Of a DNA stretch of 64,000 bases, positions 34,063 through 43,170 are shown piece after piece; positions within the stretch are counted from its first letter, which is position 1; the number at the start of each line of letters is the position of its first letter. A model generated the notes under the pieces. The model worked only from the letters and a program-made list of their open reading frames with translations, was not told the DNA's origin and ran no database searches. Location: contig JAFMBT010000006.1 of assembly GCA_017858325.1 (NCBI GenBank), positions 1 through 64,000 of the forward strand. Direction: 5' to 3'. A program made the position numbers and the translations under genes. This stretch comes from Candidatus Planktophila sp. (GTDB taxonomy: Bacteria; Actinomycetota; Actinomycetes; Nanopelagicales; Nanopelagicaceae).

Positions 34063-35425
34063 TTGGCTTTTCTGGCTTATCAGCCTTGATCTCTTGCAGA
34101 CGTGCCAATGATTCAAGGCGCTCTAGCGCATGATCCACAATTCGCTCTGGATACCCTTTGGAATATCCATTCAGATAGAGCCACGGTTCATGAATCTCTG
34201 CCGCAGAAAGATGGGCAAGTTCTGGGACATATCTACGGATGTAATCTCCTTCTTCATCAAAGCGCTTACCTTGCTCTATTGGGTTAAAAACTCGGTAATA
34301 CGGTGATGCATCAGTTCCTGTGCCTGCCGTCCATTGCCACCCGTGAGCATTTGATGCAACGTCATAATCAACCAGATGTTCGGCAAAGAATCTCTCACCC
34401 AATTGCCACTCAAGGTGTAGATCTTTTACTAAAAATGATGCGACAACCATTCGTGTGCGGTTATGCATCCATCCTTCGTGAGTCAATTGGCGCATCGCCG
34501 CGTCGACAAAGGGGTAACCCGTCTTACCTTCACACCACGCCTTAAAATCTTTGCCTGGCTTGTTATATCGCATCGCCTTAAATTGCGGGGCATAGTAATC
34601 AGTATCTGTATGTGGGTTATTAAAGAGAACGTCGGCATAAAACTCACGCCAGGCAATCTCTTTTCGGAAAGTATCGTGGGCTTTACTCTGACCTAAGTTA
34701 GCTAAGAGAGTGCGCGGATGAATCTCACCAAACTTAAGGTAGGTGCTCATCTTTGATGTGCCATCTATACCCGCGAGATTTCGCGCTTCGTCATAGTGAT
34801 CAATGGCTTTCTTCGAAAATTCTTTAAAGCGTTTCAGGGCCGCTGCTTCACCAGCTTCGATTACATCAACACCCTCTGGCATTGGAAAATCAGGAAATGC
34901 GCGGTACTTATCTGGCGGTTGTGGTGCGTTAATTACTGTTGGTGTCTTTGCTGGCGCGCGCCACCCATGAGCGCACCACGCACGATAAAAAGGCGTGTAG
35001 ACACGATATGGAGTGTCATCACTTGGCTTTCGCACACGACCTGGTGCAACTGCATATGGACTACCCGTTCGAATGAGTTTTATTCCAGCGGCTTCAACTC
35101 GCGCGTCACGCGCTGCACCATAGCGTTCGTATTCATCAGAGATATGAACTTCGGTGGCATCGTACATCTGCATGAGTTCGCTCAATACTTCAACTTGATC
35201 GCCGGCAATGATGTGCAGTCGGTTACCTAGTGATTGATCGAGTGCTCGCAGCGACTGCCCCATATATGCAAGTAACTTTGCCCCCGCTTCATCGATCTGA
35301 GATTTATCCAAGATAAAGACAGGGACGATTTCATCTGAAGATTCAACAGCTGCATTAAGTGCAGGATGATCTCCGATGCGCAGGTCGCGCCTAAACCAGA
35401 CGATAGAACGACTTTTTGAGGTCAT
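34052..35425 (-). CDS. phrB: Deoxyribodipyrimidine photolyase (class I)
   Basis: Light-driven repair of UV pyrimidine dimers. 457 residues: N-terminal antenna domain starting VWFRRDLRIGDHPALNAA, ISDEYERYGAARDARV near 95, then the FAD domain with KMSTYLKFGEIHPRTLL near 228, FRKEIAWREFYADVLF near 253, MHNRTRMVVASFLVKDLHL near 322 and NAHGWQWTAGTGTDASPYY near 360. The Trp chain and FAD contacts in these segments support an active CPD photolyase. It suits a sunlit surface-water life. TTAAAT lies six bases before the ATG. Confidence 0.95.
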   Translation of the reverse strand: MTSKSRSIVWFRRDLRIGDHPALNAAVESSDEIVPVFILDKSQIDEAGAKLLAYMGQSLRALDQSLGNRLHIIAGDQVEVLSELMQMYDATEVHISDEYERYGAARDARVEAAGIKLIRTGSPYAVAPGRVRKPSDDTPYRVYTPFYRAWCAHGWRAPAKTPTVINAPQPPDKYRAFPDFPMPEGVDVIEAGEAAALKRFKEFSKKAIDHYDEARNLAGIDGTSKMSTYLKFGEIHPRTLLANLGQSKAHDTFRKEIAWREFYADVLFNNPHTDTDYYAPQFKAMRYNKPGKDFKAWCEGKTGYPFVDAAMRQLTHEGWMHNRTRMVVASFLVKDLHLEWQLGERFFAEHLVDYDVASNAHGWQWTAGTGTDASPYYRVFNPIEQGKRFDEEGDYIRRYVPELAHLSAAEIHEPWLYLNGYSKGYPERIVDHALERLESLARLQEIKADKPEKPIKK

Positions 35426-35456
35426 GGCATGATTTAATCACTATGCGAGCAATTAA

Positions 35457-35470
35457 GCATTTTAAAATGC
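35457..35470. other. Short palindrome between photolyase and amylase
   Basis: GCATTTTAAAATGC is a 14-base perfect palindrome in the 86-bp gap. It could be an operator of the photolyase gene (32 bp before its start) or part of the end of the glucan transcript. It is short enough to arise by chance in AT-rich DNA. Confidence 0.3.
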
Positions 35471-35511
35471 GTAGAATTCCGGGGGACTTGATGAACCAAT
35501 CTCATTTTGGC

Positions 35512-37482
35512 TCAGAGTTTTACTTTAGAGATCGCTGAGGCTTGTATTCTATTGTCGCCACTCTTGATAACTGCAATAATCTCAAGAGTTGAACCTTTTT
35601 TGAACTTTTCTGGATGTAAGAAGACTCGATGTAGACCACCACGAGTTTTTTCGGTTTTGAAAGTTCTTCGATCCGATGTTCCAAGATGTCGCCACGCTTT
35701 ACGCGGATATCTAGCGCTGAAACTAACCTCTATATAATCTTTTCCGGGCACCCGAGTAGAGATCTCGATCCAGCCTGTAGGCAAGGATGTTCTCTTTGCG
35801 GTCACCTTTAGATTTGCTAGAGCAGGAGTATTTACTGCTGAGGTACCATTTTCAATAACGAAGTAAGAGCGTCCAGATAGAGTGCACCGTGTTGGCTCTG
35901 TTGTATCGATAGAGCAGCCGCCATCCAGCAGTCGCCACCCCTGTTTAATTCCAAGTGAATTCAATTCAATGCTCTGATTGGCATCCCTTCCATTAAAGCC
36001 AACAAGGTAGCTCTTACCTTTGAGTGTCCGATTAACAATAAAGAGCCCGCCGGATGCGATGAGAACTTCTTGAGATCCTGCGCGTAAACCAGGATGTGAT
36101 GCAATAACCCCTTGGATCCTACTAATCTGTTCTTGTAAGGGATGTGAGCCCTCAAATGATGAGCCATTTCCGATAGCCGGTGAACCAATTCTTACTTCAG
36201 ACTTCCACTCCTCCACTTGTGTAGCAAACATACTTTGACGCGATTTTTTATCGCCGCCTGAACCCACCATTCCACGCTCATCCCCGTAGTACACAACAGG
36301 AGTTCCACGAAGATAAAAGAGGAGTGCTTGTGCAAGTTTAGAACGGTCTAAAACCTTATCTAATTCTGATTCAGAGTAACCATTTGAGATAAAACGTCCA
36401 ACGCGGCCCATGTCATGATTTCCAAGAAATGTTACGAGTGAACCTGAATTTGAGTATGAAGTCGTAAAGTAATCATCTTGGTTAAAGAGCTCTGCCAGCT
36501 CTTCCACATCTAATCCATATTGGGCAAAAGGAATGATTTTCTTCTGAAAGGAGAAGTCGAGAATCCCTGGGGTTTGCCTATATACAATGTACTGCGACAG
36601 AGTGAGGGAGTCAGGATCAGCAACTTCACCAAAGATTAAGAACTCGTTCTTTCCTGATTGTTGTGCAGCCTCTCGGATTTTAGGAACAAATTGCTTCCAA
36701 AAAGCAGCATCCACATGCTTAAAGGTGTCAATTCGCATTCCATCAAAATCGTACTTTGTAATCCAATCTGTCCACACTTTTATCCAACCTTTAATGACTT
36801 CGGGATTCTTTGTGTTGATATCATCTAATCCAAAGAAGTCGCTCACTTCAATAGCACTCTCAACTTCAGGTGAATTTCCGAGATTGTTATAGTTTGATAA
36901 CTTGTTAAGCCAGCTAGGTGATTTAGATTTTGCTTCAGCTGTTGTTGTTTTTGGCTTACCACTTTCATAGAAAATAACATCTGCTGTATGGTTGATGACC
37001 ACATCAAAGATAACTTTAAGATCAAGTGTGTGGGCTTGTTTGATCAGATCCATCAAATCTTGTTCGGTGCCAAGGTGTGGGTCAACGGTTGTAAAATCTA
37101 GACCCCAGTAACCGTGGTACGCCGTAGAATCACCTTGAATAAACTTCTGTTTAACGGGAGGTGTTATCCATATCGATGTGAATCCCATTGACTTGATGTA
37201 CCCCAGGCGTTCTGTAATGCCTTTGAAGTCGCCACCGTGCCAACCACCTATATCGGTAGGCATATACCCGCTAGCTTCATCTCCTTGAGCCAACCCACCG
37301 AAATCATTGGCTCGGTCACCGTTTTCGAATCGATCGGTCATGATGAAATAGATGGATTCATCGCTCTGAGCCAAGCGGAGTACGGGTTTAGCCAGCGATG
37401 AATAATCTGTGGCTGAAAATGCTGGGCTCGCTCCTAATGAAGAGATAATAACCCCTGCAACAACTTTTTTGAGGATGCTCAC
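35512..37482 (-). CDS. Secreted alpha-amylase (GH13)
   Basis: Extracellular alpha-glucan hydrolase. The start is GTG 37482 (VSILKKVVAGVIISS, 656 residues): it overlaps the preceding stop as GTGA and places a signal peptide (to about ASPAFSA) at the N-terminus. The (beta/alpha)8 domain has VVINHTAD near residue 157, the nucleophile Asp in GMRIDTFKHVD near 248, acid/base Glu in FLIFGEVADPD near 283 and the third Asp in FLGNHDMGRVG near 355. After about 470 come an all-beta domain C and a C-terminal beta domain (about 540-656) that may bind starch. It lacks an anchor, so it is probably released. Last gene of the glucan transcript. Confidence 0.93.
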   Translation of the reverse strand: MSILKKVVAGVIISSLGASPAFSATDYSSLAKPVLRLAQSDESIYFIMTDRFENGDRANDFGGLAQGDEASGYMPTDIGGWHGGDFKGITERLGYIKSMGFTSIWITPPVKQKFIQGDSTAYHGYWGLDFTTVDPHLGTEQDLMDLIKQAHTLDLKVIFDVVINHTADVIFYESGKPKTTTAEAKSKSPSWLNKLSNYNNLGNSPEVESAIEVSDFFGLDDINTKNPEVIKGWIKVWTDWITKYDFDGMRIDTFKHVDAAFWKQFVPKIREAAQQSGKNEFLIFGEVADPDSLTLSQYIVYRQTPGILDFSFQKKIIPFAQYGLDVEELAELFNQDDYFTTSYSNSGSLVTFLGNHDMGRVGRFISNGYSESELDKVLDRSKLAQALLFYLRGTPVVYYGDERGMVGSGGDKKSRQSMFATQVEEWKSEVRIGSPAIGNGSSFEGSHPLQEQISRIQGVIASHPGLRAGSQEVLIASGGLFIVNRTLKGKSYLVGFNGRDANQSIELNSLGIKQGWRLLDGGCSIDTTEPTRCTLSGRSYFVIENGTSAVNTPALANLKVTAKRTSLPTGWIEISTRVPGKDYIEVSFSARYPRKAWRHLGTSDRRTFKTEKTRGGLHRVFLHPEKFKKGSTLEIIAVIKSGDNRIQASAISKVKL

Positions 37483-39287
37483 TTCAGTAACCAAATTCCT
37501 GAGACAGCCTTCTTTGATTGTATGCGCACAATCTTTCCAGTTTGTTCAGGACCATAGAGTGTTTCCTTAATGGAGTACCCGTATCTACTTAAATCAATTA
37601 CTTCTTGAGTACCTTTTCGTGAAATGAAGATAAAGAGTTTTTCGCTCTTTGATTCTCGCAAATAGCCAAAAGCATCGTCTCCAATGTAGATCCATCGCAA
37701 GCCGCCATTGATCAGAGCATCGCGCTCTCTTCTAATCCCGACCAATTTCTTTACTTCTTCCAGAAGAGTGAGATCCCAGCTTGTGCGGTCTTCCCAATTG
37801 ATAGTGCGTCGAGAGTCTTCACCCCAACTCCCCTCTAGACCTATTTCATCACCGGCAAAGATTGACGGCACCCCTGGGTAGGTAAAGAGTGTTGTAAGTG
37901 CAGATAAGTGTGTTGCTCTATCACCACCGACAACGGTTTTAAAACGTGCTGTGTCATGAGAATCTAAAAGCACCATACTTGCAACTAGTGAACGCCACGG
38001 AATACCAGCCGCAAAAGCGCGCATCACCGAGACTGTTCCAGCGCCATCAAATTGAGGATTTGGTACTGGAAATTGAGAAAAATTCGGTAATTGTGCATCA
38101 GCTTTATTCATCCAATTAACCATAGGACGAGCAAATCCGTTGTAATTCATTGTGCCATGCCATCCAAGACCATCAAGATCTTTTGGAGAGTGGTCGGCAT
38201 TCTCGGCAACAAGCCATGCATCGGGATTGGTCTCATCCATCGCCAACCTAATTCCCGCTGCGACCTCTGCATTGATATCTTGATCGAGATACCGGCCGGT
38301 CATATTACCTACATCTATTCTCCAACCATCAAAGTTAAATGGTGGGCGCAACCAACGTCGAACAACTGAGCGATCACCACCATACATCACCTTTTGAAGT
38401 CTCTTAGATGCATAGTTGAGTTTTGGTAAAGAAGCGAGCCCCCACCAACCTACATAGCCATGTGGAATAGAAGCATCCCAATAAAAGAAATCTCTACTCT
38501 TAGCAAAACGATTCTTAAGTGCTTTTCTCAGCCATGGATGTGCACGACCACAGTGATTGGTTGTTAGGTCACCCATGATCTTAAAGCCAGCCTTATGCGC
38601 CCCTTCGGAGAGATTCACCATCGCCTGATCTCCACCAAGCACAGGATCTATCTTTTCAAAACTCGCTGCGTCGTAACGATGGTTACTTCTCCCAGGAAAA
38701 AGCGGAGTGAAATATAAAGCAGACACTCCAAGGTCTTTTAGGTAATCTAATTTTGAAATGACACCAGGTAAGTCCCCACCATAAAACTCAACGCCAGTGT
38801 TTTTAGTCTTGCCTTGAGGGAGCTGATTCCAATCTCGAGGGACTGCCCAATCAGGAATCGCAACAGGTGTCTCTGATTTTGCAAATCGGTCGGCAAAGAT
38901 TTGATAGAAGACGGCGCTCTGAATCCAATGTGGGTAGCGTGGCTTGGCAATAATTTGAAAGTCTTCACGATCAGTAACATCATGAGCAAAAACACCGACA
39001 CCATTTAGCCATCGATATGACTTAGCATCGACCAGCTGAAATCGATAATGCGTAACGGTATTGAGGATTTGAAGTTGAGCGCTCCACCAAATTTCATGTG
39101 GGTATTTATTTTTTATCTTCATTTCGAGTGTGCGAGGCTCGCCATCATGAAAAAATCGAACAAATACACGGCTCGATTTATCCTTTATCGGAACGCGCAG
39201 ACTGAGTTCAACTGACTCCCCAATGTGCGGGGCGGAGTTGCTCACATATAACTCACTACCGTCATGATGAGGCTCAAAAATCTTCAT
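37479..39287 (-). CDS. Intracellular maltogenic amylase / neopullulanase-like GH13 enzyme
   Basis: 602 residues without a signal peptide. The N-terminal beta domain (about 1-115, with SVELSLRVPIKDKSS and VTHYRFQLVDAK) is CBM34-like, typical of cyclomaltodextrinase/neopullulanase enzymes. The barrel begins AVFYQIFADRFAKS; key residues are the nucleophile in FDGWRIDVGNMTG near 310, acid/base Glu in WLVAENADH near 355 and Asp in VLLDSHDTARF near 430. Such enzymes degrade imported maltodextrins to maltose and glucose. The ATG directly follows the malG stop; the end overlaps the secreted amylase. Exact specificity (linear or cyclic dextrins) cannot be told from sequence. Confidence 0.92.
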   Translation of the reverse strand: MKIFEPHHDGSELYVSNSAPHIGESVELSLRVPIKDKSSRVFVRFFHDGEPRTLEMKIKNKYPHEIWWSAQLQILNTVTHYRFQLVDAKSYRWLNGVGVFAHDVTDREDFQIIAKPRYPHWIQSAVFYQIFADRFAKSETPVAIPDWAVPRDWNQLPQGKTKNTGVEFYGGDLPGVISKLDYLKDLGVSALYFTPLFPGRSNHRYDAASFEKIDPVLGGDQAMVNLSEGAHKAGFKIMGDLTTNHCGRAHPWLRKALKNRFAKSRDFFYWDASIPHGYVGWWGLASLPKLNYASKRLQKVMYGGDRSVVRRWLRPPFNFDGWRIDVGNMTGRYLDQDINAEVAAGIRLAMDETNPDAWLVAENADHSPKDLDGLGWHGTMNYNGFARPMVNWMNKADAQLPNFSQFPVPNPQFDGAGTVSVMRAFAAGIPWRSLVASMVLLDSHDTARFKTVVGGDRATHLSALTTLFTYPGVPSIFAGDEIGLEGSWGEDSRRTINWEDRTSWDLTLLEEVKKLVGIRRERDALINGGLRWIYIGDDAFGYLRESKSEKLFIFISRKGTQEVIDLSRYGYSIKETLYGPEQTGKIVRIQSKKAVSGIWLLK

Positions 39288-40142
39288 TTATCCCTTAGTT
39301 GCTCCTGCAGTAAGCCCACCGATAATAAAACGTTGGAGGGAGAGGAAGAGAATCACCAATGGAACTGATGCGATGATTGAGCCCGCTGCGAATGGCCCCC
39401 ATGTCTGTTCGTACTGACCACCAACAAACTGTTGAAGACCTACTGCAACTGTTCGTTTCTCGACATCTTGAAGGAAGAGTGAGGCAAGGATAAATTCATT
39501 GAACGTACCGATAAAGGAAAGTACGGCCGTTACTGCAAGAACTGGAGCTGCAAGAGGTAGGAAGATGAGCCAGTACACCTGGGGAACAGATGCGCCATCG
39601 AGTCGCGCCGACTCATCAAGTTCAAGAGGAATGGTGTCCAGAAATCCCTTGAGTAGCCATGCATTCACACCAAGTGCTCCGCCGATATAGATGAGATAGA
39701 GACCCCAAATACTGCCTAAGCCAAGTGATGGTGTCACCAAAAAAACCTGCTCCATCATCACATAAATTGCAGAGAGTGAGAGAAATGATGGAAATACCTG
39801 AATCAAAAGAAGAGACTTAAGGCCGATGCGGCGTCCCCTAAAGCGTAATCGGCTAAAAGCAAAAGCTGCTGCTGCCCCAATTAGGACTGAAGTTACAGCA
39901 GTGGCGGATGCGATAATAAGAGAATTCTTCATCCACGACAAATAAGGAACTCTTGAGTCAGTGAAAAGCAAAATATAATTATCAAAACTGAATTTGACAG
40001 GAAGAAGTGAGTTTGAAGATATTCCACCTGTTGGATCAAAAGATGTCACTATGACAACATAAATTGGAAATGCAGTAAACAAAACCAGTGAAATCGCCAA
40101 GATATGTTTCCAAGCGTTATTTGAACCTACTTTTTTACTCAT
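39288..40142 (-). CDS. malG: Maltodextrin-type ABC transporter permease, MalG-like
   Basis: 284 residues with six transmembrane helices and a short N-terminal tail. The EAA loop that contacts the ATPase is ELDESARLDGASVPQVYWLI near residue 197 followed by FLPLAAP. YVVIVTSFDPTGGISSNSLL and the GxxN-type VNAWLLKGFLDTIP are MalG hallmarks. It overlaps the malF stop as ATGA and touches the amylase start, so all are translated from one mRNA. No MalK/MsmK ATPase gene is found in this window. Confidence 0.93.
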   Translation of the reverse strand: MSKKVGSNNAWKHILAISLVLFTAFPIYVVIVTSFDPTGGISSNSLLPVKFSFDNYILLFTDSRVPYLSWMKNSLIIASATAVTSVLIGAAAAFAFSRLRFRGRRIGLKSLLLIQVFPSFLSLSAIYVMMEQVFLVTPSLGLGSIWGLYLIYIGGALGVNAWLLKGFLDTIPLELDESARLDGASVPQVYWLIFLPLAAPVLAVTAVLSFIGTFNEFILASLFLQDVEKRTVAVGLQQFVGGQYEQTWGPFAAGSIIASVPLVILFLSLQRFIIGGLTAGATKG

Positions 40143-41686
40143 AAGTTGTTCAGCACTTTCGATTTCTTCAAAGTATAAAGAGACATTGAACCGACGATGA
40201 CAAACATCACCATTGAAATCGCGCTCGAGAGACCCAGGTTTTGAAAGTTTGTGCCGAAGGCAGTCTTATAAGCATATGAAATCAAAATATCTGTTGCCCC
40301 TGCCACTTCTCCATCAATAGCATTTGTCGGGCCACCGCCAGTTAGTAGATAAATAATATTAAAGTTGTTAAAGTTAAATGCAAAACTTGCAATCAAGAGT
40401 GGGCTCAGAATTTGTAATAGCAAGGGAAGTTTGATGGTTATAAATGCCTGCTTTTCTGAGGCACCATCAATTGCCGCAGCCTCCTCGATCTCTGAAGGAA
40501 TTGCTTGCAGCGCTCCACTTCCGATGAGATACATGTAAGGAAAACCTAGCCAGAGATTGACTAAGATCACTGCAAATCGAGCAAGCCACGGGGATTCAAA
40601 CCAAGCTACATCTAATCCAAAGAGAGTGTTAATTGCTCCATACTCTTGATTAAAAAGTCCCCTCCAAATCAAGATACTCATAAAACTGGGGATCGCGTAC
40701 GGAAGAATCAAGAATCCCCTGTAAAAGCGCCGGAATTTAATCGGGTCCTGTAGGGCGATAGCCAACGCCATACCAACAGCAAAAGTTGTTCCAACGGAGA
40801 GAAAAGCAAAGGCAATTGTCCAGATAAAGACCTTGATAAACGGATCCCGTAAGTTCTTGTCAAAAAAGAGTGACTTGAAATTATCCATACCAGAAAATGC
40901 ACGCCAACCTGGATCTAATTTGAAGCTCGGATCATCTTTACTAACAAAATTTCCCTCACCGTTATCAATAAATATCTCTCCGGACTGGACGTTTATCAAC
41001 TGATCTTTATTTTTGTTGTATTCAATTGACTGAGTTAAGCGCGCGGCAACATCAGTTCCCTGAGGGTTCGCAAATGACCCATCACCTAATGGAAAACGGA
41101 GATTAGTAATCACCTCATCAAGTCCAGAAAACTCTTCATCTGTTAGCTTTACAATTCCTTTAGCCTCAATGATAAATCCTGTTGAATCTCTTGTGATATC
41201 ACCTTCAGAAATGGGGCGTGTCCCTCTCTCTGTAGCATATAGAAGTTGTGAGCGAACTGGATCAAAAAGAATCGCTGCAAATTGATCATCGGATGATTTT
41301 CCAAGAAAGAGATCATACGTTGTACCAGCATCATCTGGGAGAAGTCCATTGTTGAGAATTTCGACAATTGCAGACTCTCTAGCAATTTCATTTCCAGTTT
41401 TAAAATTGTAGGTGGACATTAAGATTGTGTACCCAGTAGGTGTTACAACAAAAATTGTGAAAAAGATTAGTCCTACGCTGAGAAATTTAAGTGGGATAGC
41501 ACCTTTAGTAATAAAGGAATAATTAAGAAAAATTAGAGTAGCAATGACTACGCCTGCAATAATAAAAGAGCTCTTATTTATTGCCGCTGATAACAACAGG
41601 ATCAGAAGTGCATCGGCTGCCCCTAGAAGTGCATACTTCAGGACTAGGGCAAGAGGTCCGCGTAAACCGACGAGAGCGTAAAACAT
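40139..41686 (-). CDS. malF: Maltodextrin-type ABC transporter permease, MalF-like
   Basis: I start at ATG 41686 (MFYALVGLRGPLALV, 515 residues) with AAAGGA six bases upstream; the frame runs ten codons further. Four N-terminal helices, then a large extracytoplasmic P2 domain (about residues 110-275) as in enteric MalF, then the permease core with four helices. The EAA loop is IEEAAAIDGASEKQAFITIK near 425, and FNFNNFNIIYLLTGGGP near 455 is the conserved MalF segment. The P2 domain should contact the binding protein. Separated from malE by a strong hairpin. Identity is clear at family level. Confidence 0.93.
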   Translation of the reverse strand: MFYALVGLRGPLALVLKYALLGAADALLILLLSAAINKSSFIIAGVVIATLIFLNYSFITKGAIPLKFLSVGLIFFTIFVVTPTGYTILMSTYNFKTGNEIARESAIVEILNNGLLPDDAGTTYDLFLGKSSDDQFAAILFDPVRSQLLYATERGTRPISEGDITRDSTGFIIEAKGIVKLTDEEFSGLDEVITNLRFPLGDGSFANPQGTDVAARLTQSIEYNKNKDQLINVQSGEIFIDNGEGNFVSKDDPSFKLDPGWRAFSGMDNFKSLFFDKNLRDPFIKVFIWTIAFAFLSVGTTFAVGMALAIALQDPIKFRRFYRGFLILPYAIPSFMSILIWRGLFNQEYGAINTLFGLDVAWFESPWLARFAVILVNLWLGFPYMYLIGSGALQAIPSEIEEAAAIDGASEKQAFITIKLPLLLQILSPLLIASFAFNFNNFNIIYLLTGGGPTNAIDGEVAGATDILISYAYKTAFGTNFQNLGLSSAISMVMFVIVGSMSLYTLKKSKVLNNL

Positions 41687-41724
41687 CGTGTCCTTTCCTC
41701 TCACAAACTTTGGCAAAAATTAAT

Positions 41725-41768
41725 GGAGAAGGTGGGGATTTACCTGAAAGTAAATCCCCACCTTCTCC
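41725..41768 (-). terminator. 19-bp perfect hairpin between malE and malF (attenuator or mRNA stabiliser)
   Basis: Left arm 41725-41743 and right arm 41750-41768 are perfectly complementary over 19 bp with loop CTGAAA. On the minus-strand mRNA it lies 20-63 bases after the malE stop and is followed by ATTAATTTTTG, a moderate U-run, so partial termination is likely. Part of its 5' arm (TGGAGA) can also pair with TCTCCA (41780-41775), a smaller alternative stem. This gives more binding protein than permease, a known need in these operons. Confidence 0.8.
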
Positions 41769-41787
41769 AGGTACTGGAGATTTCTAG

Positions 41788-43035
41788 TTAGCTCTTTGCA
41801 GCGTTAGCAAAGTTCTTTGCCAAGATTGCAGCAGCCTTATCTAGAGTTGTGTTCAGATCCTTACCAGCAAAGATATCTTTGAGGGCATCGTCTGAAACTG
41901 CATACCAATCAGCTCCACCAGTCTTATCTCCGAGTGGGCCATTAAGCTGTGGAACGGCGTTGCGTGAAGCCTGACCGAGTCCTGCTGCATCTAGATCCTT
42001 TGTCTTTTCAGACGCTGAAAGGTGAGCGAGTGGACGTGGAGTCTTCTGGGCCTCGTTGAATGCAAGTTGTCCTTCTTCTGATGCGAAGAAGCGGTTAAGA
42101 AGCTGGTTGGCTCCTATGCGAACTCCGTGCTTTGTTGCATAAGAAGTGAGGTAAGCGGCTGAGTATCCAACCCACTGATTACCGAATGTTCCTTCGGTAA
42201 CACCAGGAAGTGAACCCCATGCGTACTTGATTCCAGCCTTCTGGATTCCATCCATATTCCAAGCACCAACAAGTGCTACAGGAACTTTTCCAGCCTTGAA
42301 TGCTGAATCACATTCGCTGTATGAGAAGAAACCATTGGTCTTGCCATCGGCACCAAGAAGATACTTCTTAGCATTTTTCTTAAACGCTGGTGAATTGAAA
42401 ACAACCTTTGAAAGATTAGCGGTTGTTCCTTTATATCCCCAAGTTCCTCCACCAAGTGCTGTGAGTACTGGCTGGGCTCCCCAGGTTCCGTTAAATGAGC
42501 AGATGCCATTTGTTAGACCTTTTGAAGTCTTATTGGCTGTGTAGTAATCATAGATCTCTTGCATTGTCTTTGGCGCTTTAGCCATAAGTGCTGTGTTGTA
42601 AACCATTCCTGTGACATCAGCATCCGTTGGGATTCCGTAAACACGAGCCTTAACGGTAAGTGCTCCAATTGCAGCCTTTGAGAAAGCTGCACGAGTTGTT
42701 GATGAAATGATGAGTGACTGAATCTTTCCAGATTTTGAACCTGAAAGTGCAAGTGATCCATCGCGGAGAATAATGTCTGGCCCTGTTGCAGCCGTTGCCT
42801 TATCCCATGCAGTTCCGAGTGCATCGTATGAAGCAAATGATCTCACACTGACTTTGTAACCTGGAACTTCTGCTTCCATCTGCTTAACGATTGATTCAAG
42901 AGCAGGACCACGAGTGTCATCTGCCCAAATAACAATTGACTTCTTTGCGGCGAATGCGGTTGGAACTGCCATCACTGATACTGCTAGTGCTGCTGCGGCG
43001 ATAGCACCAACAACACCATAACGCTTCTTTGTCAT
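41788..43035 (-). CDS. malE: Maltodextrin/sugar ABC transporter substrate-binding protein, MalE-like
   Basis: 415 residues from ATG 43035, which has GGAGG seven bases upstream. The signal peptide (MTKKRYGVVGAIAAAALAV) ends near VPTAFA with no lipobox cysteine, unusual for a Gram-positive binding protein. The mature part is a family-1 solute-binding protein: IVIWADDTRGPALESIVKQM, YGIPTDADVTGMVYNTALM near 145, GTFGNQWVGYSAAYLTSYA near 290 and a C-terminal ALKDIFAGKDLNTTLDKA. The two cysteines (in ICSFNG and YSECDS) could form a disulphide. First gene of the glucan cluster. Confidence 0.9.
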   Translation of the reverse strand: MTKKRYGVVGAIAAAALAVSVMAVPTAFAAKKSIVIWADDTRGPALESIVKQMEAEVPGYKVSVRSFASYDALGTAWDKATAATGPDIILRDGSLALSGSKSGKIQSLIISSTTRAAFSKAAIGALTVKARVYGIPTDADVTGMVYNTALMAKAPKTMQEIYDYYTANKTSKGLTNGICSFNGTWGAQPVLTALGGGTWGYKGTTANLSKVVFNSPAFKKNAKKYLLGADGKTNGFFSYSECDSAFKAGKVPVALVGAWNMDGIQKAGIKYAWGSLPGVTEGTFGNQWVGYSAAYLTSYATKHGVRIGANQLLNRFFASEEGQLAFNEAQKTPRPLAHLSASEKTKDLDAAGLGQASRNAVPQLNGPLGDKTGGADWYAVSDDALKDIFAGKDLNTTLDKAAAILAKNFANAAKS

Positions 43036-43057
43036 AAATTTCCTCCATGAATTCACA

Positions 43058-43079
43058 TGAATTGCGAGGGTGCAATTCA
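43058..43079. promoter_or_regulatory. Inverted repeat in the malE leader
   Basis: TGAATTGC (43058-43065) and GCAATTCA (43072-43079) form an 8-bp perfect dyad with a 6-bp spacer, 23-44 bp before the malE start. Position and symmetry suit a repressor operator, for instance of a LacI-type sugar regulator, but the half-site is not a known consensus. Confidence 0.45.
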
Positions 43080-43089
43080 TTAGTGATAT

Positions 43090-43113
43090 CGACGGAAGTG
43101 CCTACCGCCGTCG
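43090..43113. promoter_or_regulatory. Second inverted repeat upstream of malE
   Basis: CGACGG (43090-43095) and CCGTCG (43108-43113) are perfect 6-bp arms, 12 bp apart. It lies between a possible TTGATT/AAGAAT promoter (17-bp spacing, about 43120-43150) and the first dyad. It may be a second operator or an RNA stem in the leader. Confidence 0.35.
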
Positions 43114-43170
43114 AGATCCTTATTCTTTCGCCTTGGGTAGGGGTAATCAACTTTTTGCAGGCAGAAAATT

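Noticed and set aside
35442-35540. 32-codon frame on the plus strand beginning MRAIKHFKMRRIPGD
   Set aside because: It overlaps the amylase 3' end, has no ribosome-binding site and no correctly spaced -10 box.
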